A stretch of 64,000 nt of DNA from Xanthomonas sp. DAR 34887 (GTDB lineage Bacteria; Pseudomonadota; Gammaproteobacteria; Xanthomonadales; Xanthomonadaceae): positions 1,527,001-1,591,000 of the forward strand of contig NZ_CP162490.1 in the NCBI RefSeq assembly GCF_041245805.1, written 5' to 3'. Position 1 is the first letter of the stretch, and every line of letters starts with the position of its first letter. The notes under the pieces are model-generated. The model had not been told where the DNA came from. It searched no databases and worked only from the letters and a program-made list of their open reading frames with translations. Below, piece by piece: positions 63,009-64,000 of the stretch. Made by a program: the position numbers and the translations under genes.

Positions 63009-63575
63009 TCAGCGCTTGAACATCAGGTAGGTGGACAGGATGTACTTGTCGTTGGAGATCGGCGGATTGCCGACGTGCTGGTACATCCAGTACGGCGGGA
63101 ACATCAGCAGCCTGCCGGTGCGCGGCACGGTCTCCACGTCCAGGTCGCAGAAGCGCGTGGTGCCGCCCTCGGCGACGTCGTTGAGGTACCACAGGAACAC
63201 CAGGTAGCGCTCGGACACCTCGTCGACCGAATCGAAGTGCGGCTGGAAGCGGTCGCTGCCGCCGACCTGGTATTTCTTCAGGATTAGCCGATCGATGGTG
63301 GGGCGGTACGGGATCGACAGGGTCAGCCCGAGGTCCTGGTTGTAGCGCGCCAGGTAATGCTCGATCTTGTCCAGGAAGAACCCCAGGAACGCCGGGTCGG
63401 CGAGCGCGCCGACATCCAGTTCGGTCCAGTTGCTGTCGCCGAGCACCGCGCGGCTGTTGCTGCCGTTGCGCCGGTGGTGCGCGGCCGAGGCTTCGAAGCC
63501 GTCGATCAGCTGCCGGCAGAACGCCTCGGGCAGCGCGTCGTCGTAGCTGCGGATGTAGTCGCTCAGCGCTTTCAT
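63009..63575 (-). CDS. Prolyl-4-hydroxylase-like 2OG-Fe(II) oxygenase
   Basis: 188 residues. The double-stranded beta-helix shows the metal motif R-F-Q-P-H-F-D-S-V (H-x-D) and a distal His in M-Y-Q-H-V-G-N-P-P, with 2OG contact K in S-N-D-K-Y-I-L. It should hydroxylate a protein or peptide side chain. The start ATG overlaps the stop of the upstream sulfotransferase as ATGA, so the two are coupled. Confidence 0.85.
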   Translation of the reverse strand: MKALSDYIRSYDDALPEAFCRQLIDGFEASAAHHRRNGSNSRAVLGDSNWTELDVGALADPAFLGFFLDKIEHYLARYNQDLGLTLSIPYRPTIDRLILKKYQVGGSDRFQPHFDSVDEVSERYLVFLWYLNDVAEGGTTRFCDLDVETVPRTGRLLMFPPYWMYQHVGNPPISNDKYILSTYLMFKR

Positions 63576-64000
63576 GACGCGGGAGTCTCCAGGTCGTAAC
63601 CCCAATGCGCGGCCACCGGTTGCAGGATCGGCAAGGCGCCGGCCAGCCACGGCGCGTAGGCGTGCCAGCGGTCCACCGCACGCCGGTTCACCGGTTCCAC
63701 CACCTGCGAATAGCTGGGCGTGCTGATATAGCCCTTGCGCGCGGCATGCTGGCTGAAGCCGGCCAGGAACTCCGGCTGCGCGATGCCGAGGAAGCCGCCG
63801 ATGCGCTGCACCTGCGCGGGAAAATCGGCCACCGTTTCCTCGTACTTGAGGATCAGCAGGTCCGGCTGCAGCAGCGCCTGATGGTGGATCCAGAACCGCA
63901 TCGCGTTGACGTAGCTCTTGGCCAGGCGCTCCAGGCTGGAGCACAGCACCATGAACGCCGGCGAGCGGAAGTTCTGCATGTAGCAGCTCAGCAGCACGTC
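63572..64000 (-). CDS. Sulfotransferase, C-terminal part (runs off window)
   Basis: About 142 residues in frame to the window end. SSLERLAKSYVNAMRFWIHHQA, L-I-L-K-Y-E-E-T-V-A-D-F-P and AARKGYISTPSYSQVVEPVN are typical of the 3' half of TPR-containing sulfotransferases (PAPS-dependent, often Golgi-like tyrosylprotein type). The PAPS-binding N-terminal part is outside. Coupled to the 2OG oxygenase. Confidence 0.75.
   Translation of the reverse strand, partial: DVLLSCYMQNFRSPAFMVLCSSLERLAKSYVNAMRFWIHHQALLQPDLLILKYEETVADFPAQVQRIGGFLGIAQPEFLAGFSQHAARKGYISTPSYSQVVEPVNRRAVDRWHAYAPWLAGALPILQPVAAHWGYDLETPAS

Overview
The window is GC-rich chromosomal DNA that looks like Xanthomonas or a very close relative in the Xanthomonadaceae. 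The strongest sign is a complete eight-gene glycoside hydrolase cluster in exactly the order described for the plant N-glycan (nixE to nixL) locus of Xanthomonas campestris. Other signs are the many large Caulobacter-type TonB-dependent receptors, families of palindromic intergenic repeats, a lysine-rich histone H1-like protein, and attC-like sites of the Xanthomonas chromosomal integron type.

Left part (1-14.3 kb): a mosaic accessory region. It holds two overlapping partial or unknown genes, an alpha/beta hydrolase, a siderophore-type receptor, a DUF2946 protein, an MGDG-synthase-like glycosyltransferase, a lipoprotein, a zinc-ribbon protein, and an HxlR regulator divergent from a quinone-oxidoreductase-like enzyme. 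A frameshifted SymE-like gene with a highly structured leader follows. From about 9.8 to 14.3 kb the base composition drops and the genes are an HNH-like protein, a HEPN-like protein with a small partner, and a GHKL ATPase fused to a PD-(D/E)xK nuclease. Three attC-like sites (one at 1.6 kb, two between 10.8 and 12.0 kb) share one orientation, and no integrase gene is visible. I read this as a remnant gene-cassette array of probable defence genes.

Middle part (14.4-38.9 kb): the N-glycan degradation locus. On the minus strand, from upstream to downstream, lie a TonB-dependent receptor, GH29, GH18, GH20, GH2, GH3, GH125, GH92 and GH35. Together these could import glycan fragments and strip fucose, GlcNAc, mannose, xylose and galactose. 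A glucokinase-family sugar kinase is divergent, and a second receptor lies beyond it. Two 14-bp LacI-type palindromes in the divergent intergenic region each overlap a TTGACA element, one facing each way, which suggests common repression. A palindromic repeat is translated inside the NixI signal-peptide region.

Right part (39.3-64 kb): mostly housekeeping genes. They include rsmE-bioA, nudE-cysQ, mazG with a YnfA-like protein, a DUF962 protein, an SPFH/NfeD pair, gcvT and gcvH, a candidate small RNA followed by the histone-like gene, a serine hydrolase, an EamA transporter, a GMC oxidoreductase, an NTT-like MFS carrier, DUF1304 and DUF4442 proteins, an alpha/beta hydrolase-fadE operon with a divergent TetR regulator and paired operators, a TPR-aspartyl hydroxylase, a prolyl-hydroxylase-like 2OG oxygenase, and the 3' part of a sulfotransferase running off the end. 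No rRNA, tRNA, CRISPR array or complete insertion sequence was found.
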